Part shown: positions 1 through 7,541 of the stretch, one piece after another | Layout of the letters: every line of letters starts with the position of its first letter | How positions within the stretch are numbered: position 1 is the first letter of the stretch | Assembly: GCA_020027875.1 (NCBI GenBank) | Contig: JAHRHA010000040.1 | Coordinates: 1 to 60,124, forward strand | From: Micromonosporaceae bacterium | GTDB lineage: Bacteria > Actinomycetota > Actinomycetes > Mycobacteriales > Micromonosporaceae | Direction: 5' to 3' | Length of the DNA: 60,124 bases | The notes under the pieces: model-generated | Seen by the model: the letters and a program-made list of their open reading frames with translations, nothing else | What the model was told of the DNA's origin: nothing | The model's database searches: none | Translations under genes and position numbers: made by a program

Positions 1-716
1 CGGGCCATGAGGGGTGCGTCGGCGAGAAGTTCCGCGGTGGGGCCGTCGGCGACGATGCTGCCGTTGTCGATGACGACCGCACGTGGGCAGAGCTCCAGGG
101 CGTACGGCAGGTCGTGCGTGACCATGAGCACGGTCACCGGGAGGCTTCGTAGGATCTCTGCGAGCTCGCGACGGCTCGCCGGGTCAAGATTGGACGACGG
201 CTCGTCGAGGACCAGAATTTCAGGCCGCATCGCCAGCACGGTCGCGACGGCCACCCGGCGGCGTTGGCCGAAGGAGAGATGGTGTGGCGCACGGTCGCGG
301 TGCTCCGCCATGCCGACGGCGGCGAGCGCCTCGTCGACGCGGGTGCTGAGTTCCGTGCCCCGGAGGCCGGCGTTGGCCGGGCCGAAGGCGACATCCTCGG
401 CGACCGTGGGGAGGAAGAGCTGGTCGTCCGGGTCCTGGAAGACGATGCCGACCCGGCTGCGGATCTCTGCGAGTCGCTTGCGATCACCGGGGTCGACCCT
501 GAGCCCGCCGACGTCGACCGTCCCCCCGCCGCCGTGGAGGATCCCGTTGAGATGCAAGACGACCGTGGTCTTGCCGGCGCCATTAGGCCCGAGCAGCGCG
601 ACCCGCTCGCCCCGGGCCACCATCAGATCGACGCCGCGGAGGGCGACCTGACCGTCCGGGTAGGCGTAGTGCACGCCGACGACCCGCAACGAGAGTGATT
701 GCTCGGCCGCTGTCAC
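1..716 (-). CDS. cbiO: ECF metal transporter ATPase (CbiO/NikO), 3' end beyond window
   Basis: Energy-coupling ATPase of a cobalt/nickel ECF importer; it should bind the T component encoded upstream at 784-1554. The 238 visible residues contain Walker A (GPNGAGKTT, about residues 43-51), a Q-loop (FQDPDDQ, 93-99), the signature LSFGQRRR (147-154), Walker B (ILVLDEP, 167-173) and the switch His (MVTHD, 198-202). The FQDPDDQ form of the Q-loop is typical of CbiO/EcfA. The start is a GTG at 716-714. The reading frame is still open at base 1, so the C-terminus lies outside the window. Metal identity cannot be read from the ATPase; the upstream operator-like site suggests nickel. Confidence 0.93.
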   Translation of the reverse strand, partial: MTAAEQSLSLRVVGVHYAYPDGQVALRGVDLMVARGERVALLGPNGAGKTTVVLHLNGILHGGGGTVDVGGLRVDPGDRKRLAEIRSRVGIVFQDPDDQLFLPTVAEDVAFGPANAGLRGTELSTRVDEALAAVGMAEHRDRAPHHLSFGQRRRVAVATVLAMRPEILVLDEPSSNLDPASRRELAEILRSLPVTVLMVTHDLPYALELCPRAVVIDNGSIVADGPTAELLADAPLMA

Positions 717-783
717 AGGGCCGATCCTCGCAGGTCGGGCAGGGATGCTCACCAGGCTCCTCACAGAGTTTGTCGACATGGCT

Positions 784-1554
784 TCAGCGGATCACGAAGG
801 CAGCCGTGGCGATCGCCCCGCCGACGACCGCCACCCCGACCGCGGCGACCCATTGCGAGGCCGTCGCGGCACCGTCGGTCCGCCACGCCTCGGGCATCCG
901 ACCGCTGTATCCGCGCGACAGCATGGCCAGGTAGACCCGCTCCCCGCGCTCGAACGCGCGGAGGAACAACGCCCCGACGCCGGCCGCAAAACCCTTGAGC
1001 TGCCACAGGAAGCGCGGGTCGTCGCCGCGGGAGATGCGGGCGATGCGCATGCGTCGCGCCTCGTCGCCCAACACCTCGAGGTAGCGCAGCATGAACGTCG
1101 CGATCTGAGTGAGCACCTGCGGGCAGTGCAACCGATCGAGACCGAGGACCAGGTCGCGCGTGGTCGTCGTGGCCGCGAGCAGGAGCGAGGCGAGGACGCC
1201 CAGCGTGCCCTTGGCAAGGATGTTCCACCCGCCGTAGAGACCCTCAACCGAGAGGCTGAGGCCGAGCCAGGTGACCCGCTCGCCTTGACCCAGGAAGGGA
1301 AGGGCGAGCGCAAGCACCACAAACGGCAGCTCGATGAGGGATCTGGTCAGCAGCCAGCGAAGCGGAACCCGGGCCAGCGCCGCCGCCCCGATGACCAGCA
1401 CCGCGTACGCGCCGAAGGCCCAGAACACCTCGCGGCGGGTGATGACAACGGCGACGGTGAATACCACCAACGCCACGATCTTCACCTCGGGCGCCAGGCG
1501 GTGGACCGCGGTGTCCCGGTCGAGGTAGAGCCCGTGAGCGTGGCCTGCGCCCAT
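784..1554 (-). CDS. cbiQ: ECF transporter transmembrane T component CbiQ
   Basis: 256-residue membrane protein that couples the ATPase to the metal-binding component in an ECF cobalt/nickel importer. It has several hydrophobic segments (for example residues 24-60 and 75-90). Near the C-terminus it carries the arginine/glycine-rich coupling motifs of T components (ARISRGDDPR, then ERVYLAMLSRGYSG). The ATG is three bases after the stop of the PDGLE gene, and the ATPase follows after 67 bp, so all four genes look like one transcript. Length is normal for CbiQ. Confidence 0.93.
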   Translation of the reverse strand: MGAGHAHGLYLDRDTAVHRLAPEVKIVALVVFTVAVVITRREVFWAFGAYAVLVIGAAALARVPLRWLLTRSLIELPFVVLALALPFLGQGERVTWLGLSLSVEGLYGGWNILAKGTLGVLASLLLAATTTTRDLVLGLDRLHCPQVLTQIATFMLRYLEVLGDEARRMRIARISRGDDPRFLWQLKGFAAGVGALFLRAFERGERVYLAMLSRGYSGRMPEAWRTDGAATASQWVAAVGVAVVGGAIATAAFVIR

Positions 1555-1557
1555 TCG

Positions 1558-1998
1558 TCAGCGGCTTTCGGCGTGGACCGAGGGCTCGACGTTCTCGGCT
1601 ACATCGGCGTTCTCATCCGCAGACGGCGCAGCGTGCTTGCCCCGACGTGCCAACCAGAAGATACCTCCCCCGATTCCAAAGGTCAGAAGCACCCCGAGGA
1701 CCCCGGAGAGGCCGGTGGACAGGAAAGCGTTGTCGATGCCCCGCAGGCCATAGTCCGCGAGCGGGCTGTCCAGCAGTTCGTGGTCCTTGCCGCCCTGGGC
1801 GATGCAGGTGCCGCCGGTGATGTTCCCGCCGTCGTCGACGGTGCAGCCCTCCAAGGCGGCGGAGTCGAGGCCGTCCGGGTCAGCCGAGGCGAAGTTGCTG
1901 ACGAACCCCGCGAGCAGCAGGGCGACCAGTAGTCCCCCGACGATGAACCAGCCGGTCTTCTTCTTCACGTGACACCTATTCACGTCACACCTCTTCAC
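1558..1998 (-). CDS. PDGLE-domain ECF transporter accessory subunit (CbiN/NikN-like)
   Basis: Small bitopic membrane protein that replaces CbiN in many actinobacterial M-N-Q-O transporters. It has an N-terminal membrane segment (about residues 16-36), the signature PDGLD near residue 41, an extracytoplasmic loop with two cysteines and a second membrane helix (about 97-118). Its GTG start at 1998 overlaps the TGA of cbiM (GTGA) and follows a strong GGAGG. A 15-bp unit carrying AGGTG and a GTG is repeated three times here, so in-frame GTGs at 1998, 1983 and 1968 could each initiate. The first has the best ribosome binding site. Confidence 0.85.
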   Translation of the reverse strand: MKRCDVNRCHVKKKTGWFIVGGLLVALLLAGFVSNFASADPDGLDSAALEGCTVDDGGNITGGTCIAQGGKDHELLDSPLADYGLRGIDNAFLSTGLSGVLGVLLTFGIGGGIFWLARRGKHAAPSADENADVAENVEPSVHAESR

Positions 1999-2714
1999 GT
2001 CACACCTCCGGCGGGCACGACGAGCTTGGCGGGTGTCTTTGCCGGCAGCTTCCGAAGCGCGTACACAAGATCTGGCCTGGTCCGTGCCACCGCCAGCACG
2101 GTGACCGCGGTGATCAGTCCTTCGCCGATGCCGATAAAGAGATGGGTGCCAGCCATCGTGCCGGCGAGAATCGAAATGGAATTGCCCAGGTCGACCGCCC
2201 CGCCGAGCGCGAACTCCGCGACGAAGCCCATCGACGCGGCGAGCACGCCGACCAGCGCGGCGACGAACGCCGTCACGGCCAGGCCGGTGTTAGTGCGGGG
2301 CAGCACCCGCAAGAGCAGAACCACCATCAGATAGCCGGCCGCGGTGCCGATCAGCGCCATATTGGTGATGTTGAGGCCGAGCGCGGTCACGCCACCGTCA
2401 GCGAAGACGAGCGCTTGAACGATCAGCACCACGGAGACACAGAGCGCGCCAACCCAGGGGCCGACCAGGATCGCGGCGAGCGTGCCACCGAGCAGGTGGC
2501 CGCTGACCGCCGCCGTGAAGATCGGAAAGTTGAGCATCTGCACGGCGAAGATGAACGCCGCGACCAGTCCGGCCAGGGGTGCCAGCCGGTCGTCGAGATC
2601 GCCACGGCCACGGGCCAGACAGATCGCGAGGCCGAAGAGCGCGACCGCCCCGAACGCGGCGGCCACGGGTCCGTCGATGATGCCGTTTGCGATGTGCATC
2701 GCGAGGTTCTGCAT
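1995..2714 (-). CDS. cbiM: ECF transporter substrate-specific component CbiM/NikM
   Basis: Metal-recognition membrane component (S component) of the cobalt/nickel ECF importer; 239 residues with about seven hydrophobic helices and the family motif SGHLLGG (about residues 71-77). In characterised CbiM/NikM proteins the mature chain begins Met-His and the free amine plus His2 bind the metal. Here MHIANG begins at residue 6. The ATG at 2714 has an excellent Shine-Dalgarno (GGGAGGG), whereas the ATG that would start at Met-His (2699) has none visible. Either initiation is at 2699, or five residues must be removed after translation. A Nur-box-like site lies about 70 bp upstream. Confidence 0.92.
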   Translation of the reverse strand: MQNLAMHIANGIIDGPVAAAFGAVALFGLAICLARGRGDLDDRLAPLAGLVAAFIFAVQMLNFPIFTAAVSGHLLGGTLAAILVGPWVGALCVSVVLIVQALVFADGGVTALGLNITNMALIGTAAGYLMVVLLLRVLPRTNTGLAVTAFVAALVGVLAASMGFVAEFALGGAVDLGNSISILAGTMAGTHLFIGIGEGLITAVTVLAVARTRPDLVYALRKLPAKTPAKLVVPAGGVT

Positions 2715-2782
2715 CGTCCCTCCCTGGCCGGCAGCGTCAGACCTGTGGTGTCGCCCCTCAGCCTATTTCGAACGCCGCGCTG

Positions 2783-2799
2783 TTGCAAAGCTCTGGCAA
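2783..2799. promoter_or_regulatory. Putative Nur (nickel uptake regulator) box
   Basis: The 17 bp read TTGCAA, five bases, TGGCAA. The published Streptomyces Nur box is tTGCaa-N5-ttGCAA, so only one weakly conserved base differs. The site lies between divergent genes, 69 bp from the cbiM start and 54 bp from the bcp start, in the only substantial promoter space for the metal transporter. An extended inverted repeat TGTTGC...GCAACA (2781-2801) covers it. This is a motif match, not proof of binding; it suggests that the transporter carries nickel and is repressed when nickel is replete. Confidence 0.55.
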
Positions 2800-2852
2800 C
2801 AAGGCCTCTCCTTGCGCCCGTTGCGGCACGGTCCCGACGGTATGGTGCGGGT

Positions 2853-3350
2853 ATGACAGATGGTGTGGATACGACAGCGACCCGCCTCGAGCCCGGCGAC
2901 CAGGCTCCCGAGTTCGCGCTCACCACCGACACCGGCGACACGCTGCGCCTTCGTGACCTGCGGGGCCGGCGCGTGGTGCTCTACGCCTACCCGGCAGCCA
3001 TGACGCCAGGCTGCACCACGCAGGCCTGCGACTTCCGCGACTCGCTCTCGTCGCTCAAGGCCGCCGGGGTCGACGTCGTCGGGATCTCCCCCGACTCGCC
3101 GGTTCAACTCGCGAAGTTCCGCGAGCGGGACGGCCTGAACTTTCCCCTGGTCTCGGACGAGGACAAGGCCGTGCTCACCGCCTACGGGGCTTACGGCGAG
3201 AAGCAGAATTACGGCCGTACGGTGATGGGCGTGATCCGGTCGACCTTCGTGATCGATTCGGAGGGTCGGATCGAGCATGCGTTCTACAACGTGAAGGCCA
3301 CCGGACACGTAGCCAAGCTCCGCCGCGACCTAGGCCTCGACAAGGATTGA
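2853..3350 (+). CDS. bcp: Bcp/PrxQ-type thioredoxin-dependent peroxiredoxin
   Basis: 165-residue peroxidase that reduces H2O2 and organic hydroperoxides using thioredoxin. It has the AhpC/TSA fold with the active-site motif TPGCTTQACDFRD; the peroxidatic cysteine is C54, and C59 is the resolving cysteine of 1-Cys-loop PrxQ proteins. A conserved Glu after GCTT is Gln here, a mild variant. The ATG at 2853 gives the normal family length; the frame is open far upstream but that part has no homology-like features. It is divergent from the metal transporter and may share its regulatory region. Confidence 0.95.
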   Translation: MTDGVDTTATRLEPGDQAPEFALTTDTGDTLRLRDLRGRRVVLYAYPAAMTPGCTTQACDFRDSLSSLKAAGVDVVGISPDSPVQLAKFRERDGLNFPLVSDEDKAVLTAYGAYGEKQNYGRTVMGVIRSTFVIDSEGRIEHAFYNVKATGHVAKLRRDLGLDKD

Positions 3351-3404
3351 GCCGATCCATATGTTCCGCTGCACTGGACTAAAGACGCGAGGCGGTAATG
3401 ACAT

Positions 3405-3618
3405 ATGGCGATGACGGCGGTTGATGTAGACGACGAGTCACCGGATCTTGCCCGCCAGATCCTCGGCACCAGGACGAAGAAGGACACGATCAACGCCGCA
3501 CTCCGCGAAGTCATTCGGGTGCGCGCTGCCGTAGACCTGATCCACATTCTCGGCGACGATCGCCAAGGTCACCGGGCAGCCGACGCTATGGGTCGTGCCG
3601 GCGGGAAGCGTGTCCTGA
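3405..3618 (+). pseudogene. Collapsed vapBC toxin-antitoxin remnant
   Basis: The first ~50 codons (ATG at 3405 or 3411) encode a typical VapB antitoxin N-terminus: MTAVDVDDES, then TKKDTINAALREVIR. This then runs into unrelated arginine-rich residues. In the +1 frame, 3544-3618 encodes a peptide ending VTGQPTLWVVPAGSVS before a TGA. That is what a VapC PIN-domain toxin C-terminus looks like. Most of vapB's tail and nearly all of vapC, including the PIN acidic residues, would have been lost in one deletion that also shifted the frame. The VapB frame itself remains open into the neighbouring tRNA gene. Assignment of the tail to VapC is by recall of the family. Confidence 0.6.
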
Positions 3619-3665
3619 GACGCCGTAGGAACCCACAGCGACGGCACCGTACACTCGCACGTGGC

Positions 3666-3751
3666 GCGGGAGTGGCGGAATTCGGCAGACGCGCGGCGCT
3701 TAGGACGCCGTGCCTTAGGGCGTAGGGGTTCAAATCCCCTCTCCCGCACCA
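3666..3751 (+). tRNA. tRNA-Leu (anticodon UAG)
   Basis: The 7-bp acceptor stem GCGGGAG (3666-3672) pairs with CTCCCGC (3741-3747), followed by discriminator A and an encoded CCA. The anticodon stem CGGCG/CGCCG closes a seven-base loop CTTAGGA, giving anticodon TAG, which reads CUA/CUN leucine codons. A long variable arm (class II tRNA) and the T-arm sequence GGTTCAAATCC are present. It lies between the vapBC remnant and the MOSC gene; no attachment-site duplication was seen nearby. Confidence 0.95.
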
Positions 3752-3817
3752 GATTTCATAACGAAGCGCGGCCCCCTCAAAAGGGGATCCTCAGTGATTT
3801 CCATTGCCAGTGTCACT

Positions 3818-4636
3818 TCACAGGGGTTCTACCGGGTCACCGACGGCGACTCTGCCCGGGGTATCGGGGATGAGGTTCGTCGCGAACATCAGACCCTGGT
3901 CGACGTTGCGGTGCCGCGCCAATGTGCGCAGTGGCTCCCGACCACGCTCGCCTGTCTCCTGGTCGGTCGTGGTCACGACGCACCTGTCGCACGGTTTCGG
4001 CACCCGGAACGTGACCTCGCCGATCCGCACCCGCCCACCCGTCCACACGTCCTCCGCCCACGCCGGCGCATCGTCCATCACGATGTTCGGCCGGAACCGG
4101 GTCATCGGCAGCGGGCCCTCGACCGACCCCGACTCCGCGATGAGGTCATTGAGGGCGTGCAGCGACGCGAGATTGGCCAGCAGCATCGGGTAGCCGTCGG
4201 CGAAACTGACCGTATCGCCGGGCCGCGCAAACTCCGCGTTTACCTTCCGCCTCGTCGGGTCGTCCAGCCACACCAGCCGGACCTTGCGATCCAACGCGGT
4301 CGAGAGCCAATCGTCGACGGCCGGACCGGCAAGCATGGCCAACCCGGTAAAGCTCCAGACCGAGACCTGCGTCAGATCCGCGCCAGCGGGCTCGATCACC
4401 GTCAGGTCGGCAAGACCGGGCGTACGCAGGACAAGTCCGCCGCCCGCGGTCAGCGGCTCCGGGCGTACCTGGGTCAGAGCGGGGATATCGCGTTGCGTGA
4501 TCGCCCGACCGGTCTCGGGGTCGATCACAAGCCAGCGCCGGTCGCCCGCGAGCCCCCACGGCTCGACCGCGGCGGAGTCCTGGTCGACCCGATAGCAGCC
4601 CTTGACCGGGTAGGTGTGAATCGCGGCGATGCGCAT
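3818..4636 (-). CDS. MOSC domain protein (MOSC N-terminal barrel plus MOSC)
   Basis: 272-residue protein with the two-domain YcbX/MARC-like layout: an N-terminal beta-barrel (IHTYPVKGCYRV..., about residues 5-90) and a C-terminal MOSC domain. The MOSC cysteine motif is visible as KPCDRCVVTTTD near residue 220; in the family this cysteine is a molybdenum cofactor ligand. The family includes reductases of N-hydroxylated compounds, but there is no ferredoxin domain, so a partner would be needed. The ATG at 4636 is chosen over 4645 because MRIAAIHTYPVKG begins at the first strand. Substrate is unknown. Confidence 0.88.
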   Translation of the reverse strand: MRIAAIHTYPVKGCYRVDQDSAAVEPWGLAGDRRWLVIDPETGRAITQRDIPALTQVRPEPLTAGGGLVLRTPGLADLTVIEPAGADLTQVSVWSFTGLAMLAGPAVDDWLSTALDRKVRLVWLDDPTRRKVNAEFARPGDTVSFADGYPMLLANLASLHALNDLIAESGSVEGPLPMTRFRPNIVMDDAPAWAEDVWTGGRVRIGEVTFRVPKPCDRCVVTTTDQETGERGREPLRTLARHRNVDQGLMFATNLIPDTPGRVAVGDPVEPL

Positions 4637-4656
4637 GGGCCCCACCCTCGCACATC

Positions 4657-5739
4657 GTGGATCACACCGGCAGGATCAGGGTCGTGGCAGCCGAGCGAGA
4701 ACCTCATCACACCCACGATCACGCACACGAGGACCACGGCCATCCCCACGACCGCGGCGGCGGGCTCATCGACCGGCTTCGGCACGCCGTCGCGCCACAC
4801 TCGCACGACTCCGCGGACAAGGTAGACGCTCAGCTGGAGACCAGCCGTGAGGGCATCCGGGCACTCTGGCTCTCGCTGTTGATCCTCGGCATCACCGCCG
4901 CGGCGCAGGCTGCGGTCGTGGTCTGGTCGGGTTCGGTTGCCCTGCTCGGCGACACGCTGCACAACATCGCTGACGCCCTCACCGCGGTACCCCTCGGGAT
5001 CGCCTTCCTCATCGGACGGCGGCCGCCGACGCGCCGCTACACCTATGGCTTCGGACGCGCCGAGGATCTCGCCGGCATCATCATCGTCGCGTTCATCGCT
5101 GCGTCGGCGATCGCGGCCGGTTGGGCCGCCATCCACCGCCTGCTGCATCCGGCTCCGGTGTCATACCTCGGCGCCGTCGCGGCCGCCGCTGTCCTCGGTT
5201 TCCTCGGTAACGAGGTCGTTGCCCAGTTTCGCATCCGGGTGGGCCGTCGAATCGGCTCCGCCGCCCTCGTCGCCGACGGCCTGCACGCCCGCGCTGACGG
5301 ATTCACATCTCTCGCCGTGCTCCTCGGCGCTGGCGGCGTGGCGCTCGGCTGGAGCTGGGCGGACCCCGTAGTCGGCCTCGCCATCACCGTCGCGATCCTG
5401 GTCGTCCTGCGCGACGCGGCCCGGGAGGTTTATCGCCGCCTCATGGACGCGGTCGATCCGTCCACGGTGGACGAGGTCGAGGCGATTTTGCGAGAAACCG
5501 ACGGCGTCCGCGACGTTGGCTCGGTCCACCTGCGCTGGATCGGTCACAAGCTGCGCGCGGAGTGCGACATCGTCGTGGACGCCCATCTGACGGTCGTGGA
5601 GGCCCACCGCATCGCCGTGGACGCCGAACACCGCCTCATCCACGCCGTACCAAGGTTGACCGCCGCGCTCGTCCACGCCGACCCGGAGCCCCACGACGGC
5701 ACCGACCACCACGCCGACCTGAACCACCACCGCCCCTGA
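4657..5739 (+). CDS. Cation diffusion facilitator family metal exporter
   Basis: 360-residue CDF (ZitB/CzcD-like) proton-coupled metal efflux protein of the inner membrane. It has a histidine-rich cytoplasmic N-terminus (HHTHDHAHEDHGHPH, about residues 17-31), six membrane helices between residues ~70 and 250, and a C-terminal cytoplasmic domain. Metal-site residues appear as SVALLGDTLHN in helix 2 and LVADGLHARADGF in helix 5 (HxxxD pattern typical of Zn/Cd or Co/Ni transporters). The tail is again His-rich. It is divergent from the MOSC gene with 20 bp between starts. Metal specificity is not determined. Confidence 0.92.
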   Translation: MDHTGRIRVVAAEREPHHTHDHAHEDHGHPHDRGGGLIDRLRHAVAPHSHDSADKVDAQLETSREGIRALWLSLLILGITAAAQAAVVVWSGSVALLGDTLHNIADALTAVPLGIAFLIGRRPPTRRYTYGFGRAEDLAGIIIVAFIAASAIAAGWAAIHRLLHPAPVSYLGAVAAAAVLGFLGNEVVAQFRIRVGRRIGSAALVADGLHARADGFTSLAVLLGAGGVALGWSWADPVVGLAITVAILVVLRDAAREVYRRLMDAVDPSTVDEVEAILRETDGVRDVGSVHLRWIGHKLRAECDIVVDAHLTVVEAHRIAVDAEHRLIHAVPRLTAALVHADPEPHDGTDHHADLNHHRP

Positions 5740-5753
5740 CCGCCAAACCCTCC

Positions 5754-5825
5754 CCAAGATCCCCGTGATCATGATCTCACCGTCGTCAAATGGCGTCGAT
5801 CATGACCTCCAGGTCATGATCGGCG
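5754..5825 (+). repeat. Dispersed palindromic repeat, copy A
   Basis: One of six ~73-bp copies in the window. It starts CCAAGATCCCCGTGATCATG and ends in a perfect palindrome with 12-bp arms (CGATCATGACCT, loop CC; arms 5797-5808 and 5811-5822). It lies between the convergent CDF and osmoprotectant ATPase genes, and the ATPase stop codon (5814-5816) is inside the palindrome. It may also act as a bidirectional terminator. Confidence 0.9.
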
Positions 5826-6806
5826 AGGGTGGGAGCGGGGAGGGGGTGGGTCGGAGAGGATGTCGGCGGCGGTGAGGATGCCGCGCACGGAGCCATCGGC
5901 CGCGCGCACGGCGACCCAACCGGTGTCGCCCTCGAGCAGAGCCGACAGCGCCTCCCGCAGCGTCGCGTCGGCGGTCACCACCGGCCCGCCATCGACGCCA
6001 CCGGCCGGCACGGGCGAGAGCGAGGCCGGAATAGGGGTCACCCCCAGGCGCATGATGCCGCGGTCGGAGCCGACGAACTGAGCGACGAAGTCGTTGACCG
6101 GCTTCGCCAGCAGAGCGGCCGGCGCGGCGTACTGCTCCAGCTTCCCCCCGTCGGAGAGCACCACGATACGGTCGCCCAGGCGCACGGCCTCGTCCACATC
6201 GTGCGTGACGAAGACGATCGACTTGCGGACGGTGGCCTGCAGGCGCATGAACTCCTCCTGCAGCCGCCCCCGCACGATCGGGTCGACGGCGGAGAACGGC
6301 TCGTCCATCAGCAGAACGACCGGGTCCGCAGCTAGCGCCCGGGCCACGCCGATCCGCTGACGCTGCCCGCCGGAGAGCTCGTGGGGATAGCGCGCGGCAT
6401 ACCGCGACGGCTCCAGCCCGACGAGATCCAGCAGATCGTCGACGCGGCTGTCGACACGCGCTCGCGGCCAGCCCAGCAACCGCGGCACCGTCGCCACGTT
6501 GTCCCGCACCGTCTGATGTGGGAAGAGCCCGACGTGCTGGATGACGTAACCCATCCGTCGGCGCAGAGCGACCGGATCGGCGTGGGTGACATCCTCGTCG
6601 CCGAGGAGGATGCGCCCCGCTGTCGGCTCGACCAGCCGGTTCACCATCCGCAGGATCGTCGACTTGCCGCAGCCCGACGGGCCCACCAACACGACCAGTT
6701 CCCCGGCGGCGACGTCCAACGACAGGTCGCCGACGGCCACGGTGCCGTCGGGATAGACCTTGCGTACCCCTTCGAGCCGGATCGGCGCCGCGGCGGTAGC
6801 GTTCAT
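5814..6806 (-). CDS. Osmoprotectant (glycine betaine/choline) ABC importer ATPase, OpuCA/ProV-like
   Basis: 330-residue ATPase of a quaternary-ammonium ABC importer. It has Walker A GPSGCGKST (residues 42-50), the signature LSGGQRQRIG (about 143), Walker B VVLLMDEPFSAVDP (about 163) and the switch region FVTHDVDEA. After residue ~250 there is a single CBS-like regulatory module (VVTADATLREALSALL...VRGILTAADIL), which in OpuA-type ATPases senses ionic strength. The stop codon lies inside dispersed repeat A, so the last residues are repeat-derived. The start codon is three bases from that of the divergent permease. Confidence 0.93.
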   Translation of the reverse strand: MNATAAAPIRLEGVRKVYPDGTVAVGDLSLDVAAGELVVLVGPSGCGKSTILRMVNRLVEPTAGRILLGDEDVTHADPVALRRRMGYVIQHVGLFPHQTVRDNVATVPRLLGWPRARVDSRVDDLLDLVGLEPSRYAARYPHELSGGQRQRIGVARALAADPVVLLMDEPFSAVDPIVRGRLQEEFMRLQATVRKSIVFVTHDVDEAVRLGDRIVVLSDGGKLEQYAAPAALLAKPVNDFVAQFVGSDRGIMRLGVTPIPASLSPVPAGGVDGGPVVTADATLREALSALLEGDTGWVAVRAADGSVRGILTAADILSDPPPPRSHPRRS

Positions 6807-6809
6807 CCC

Positions 6810-7541
6810 ATGCCCCCTGGGTTGTCTGGTCCGCTCGCCAGCGCGCGAATTCTGGTCGATTGGGCCGCACCGGCGGACGGCCCGCCGAACCCATGGTTCT
6901 CGTGGGAGTACGTCCGCCAGAACATCGAATCTCTCACCTCAGCGTTGCAGCAACACATAGAGTTGACCATCGCCACGGTTGCGATCGCCGCAGCTGTTGG
7001 CATCCCGCTCGCGGTGCTGGCGTACAAGGTCCGTGGGCTCACCGGACCGATCCTTGCATTTACCGGCGCCCTCTACACCATCCCATCGTTGGCTCTGTTC
7101 GCGCTGCTCGGCCCCATCCTGGGACTCACCTTCTCCACCGTCCTCATCGGACTCGTGCTCTACGCGCTGCTCGCCATCGTGAGAAACGCGCTGACGGGCC
7201 TGCGCCAGGTGCCGCCGGACGTCCGCGACGCCGCTAGAGGGATGGGGTACGGGCGGGTGGGCCTGCTGTGGCGCATCGAGCTCCCGTTGGCGCTGCCGGG
7301 AATCCTGACCGGGGTTCGCATCGCGACCGTCTCCACGGTGGCCCTGGTAACAGTCGGCACGCTCGTAGGCTTCGGCGGCTTCGGCGACGTCATACTCACC
7401 GGGTTCAACAACAACTACTACAAGGCGCAGATCATGGCGGGAACGATCGGCTGCCTCGGGTTGGCCCTCGTACTCGACCTGGTCTTGATCGGCCTCGGCC
7501 GTCTAGTCATGCCGTGGGCGGCCCGCCGGAGCGCCCCATGA
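6810..7541 (+). CDS. Osmoprotectant ABC importer permease 1 (OpuCB/ProW-like)
   Basis: 243-residue inner-membrane permease with five or six hydrophobic helices and the permease coupling loop DVRDAARGMGYGRVGLLWRIELPLALPG (EAA-type motif, about residues 140-165). The conserved FNNNYYKAQIMAGTIG near the C-terminus is typical of OpuCB/OpuCD. The ATG at 6810 is almost head-to-head with the ATPase ATG at 6806, leaving no room for a leader, so translation may be leaderless or start at the TTG four codons later. It overlaps permease 2 by ATGA. Confidence 0.9.
   Translation: MPPGLSGPLASARILVDWAAPADGPPNPWFSWEYVRQNIESLTSALQQHIELTIATVAIAAAVGIPLAVLAYKVRGLTGPILAFTGALYTIPSLALFALLGPILGLTFSTVLIGLVLYALLAIVRNALTGLRQVPPDVRDAARGMGYGRVGLLWRIELPLALPGILTGVRIATVSTVALVTVGTLVGFGGFGDVILTGFNNNYYKAQIMAGTIGCLGLALVLDLVLIGLGRLVMPWAARRSAP

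Noticed and set aside
2715..2852. Cobalamin riboswitch upstream of cbiM
   Set aside because: The leader is under 140 bp and no B12-box or multi-helix layout was found; the Nur-like site fits better.
2142..2852. Long N-terminal extension of Bcp (open frame back to 2142)
   Set aside because: It overlaps cbiM on the other strand and has no homology-like features; the ATG at 2853 gives the normal Bcp length.
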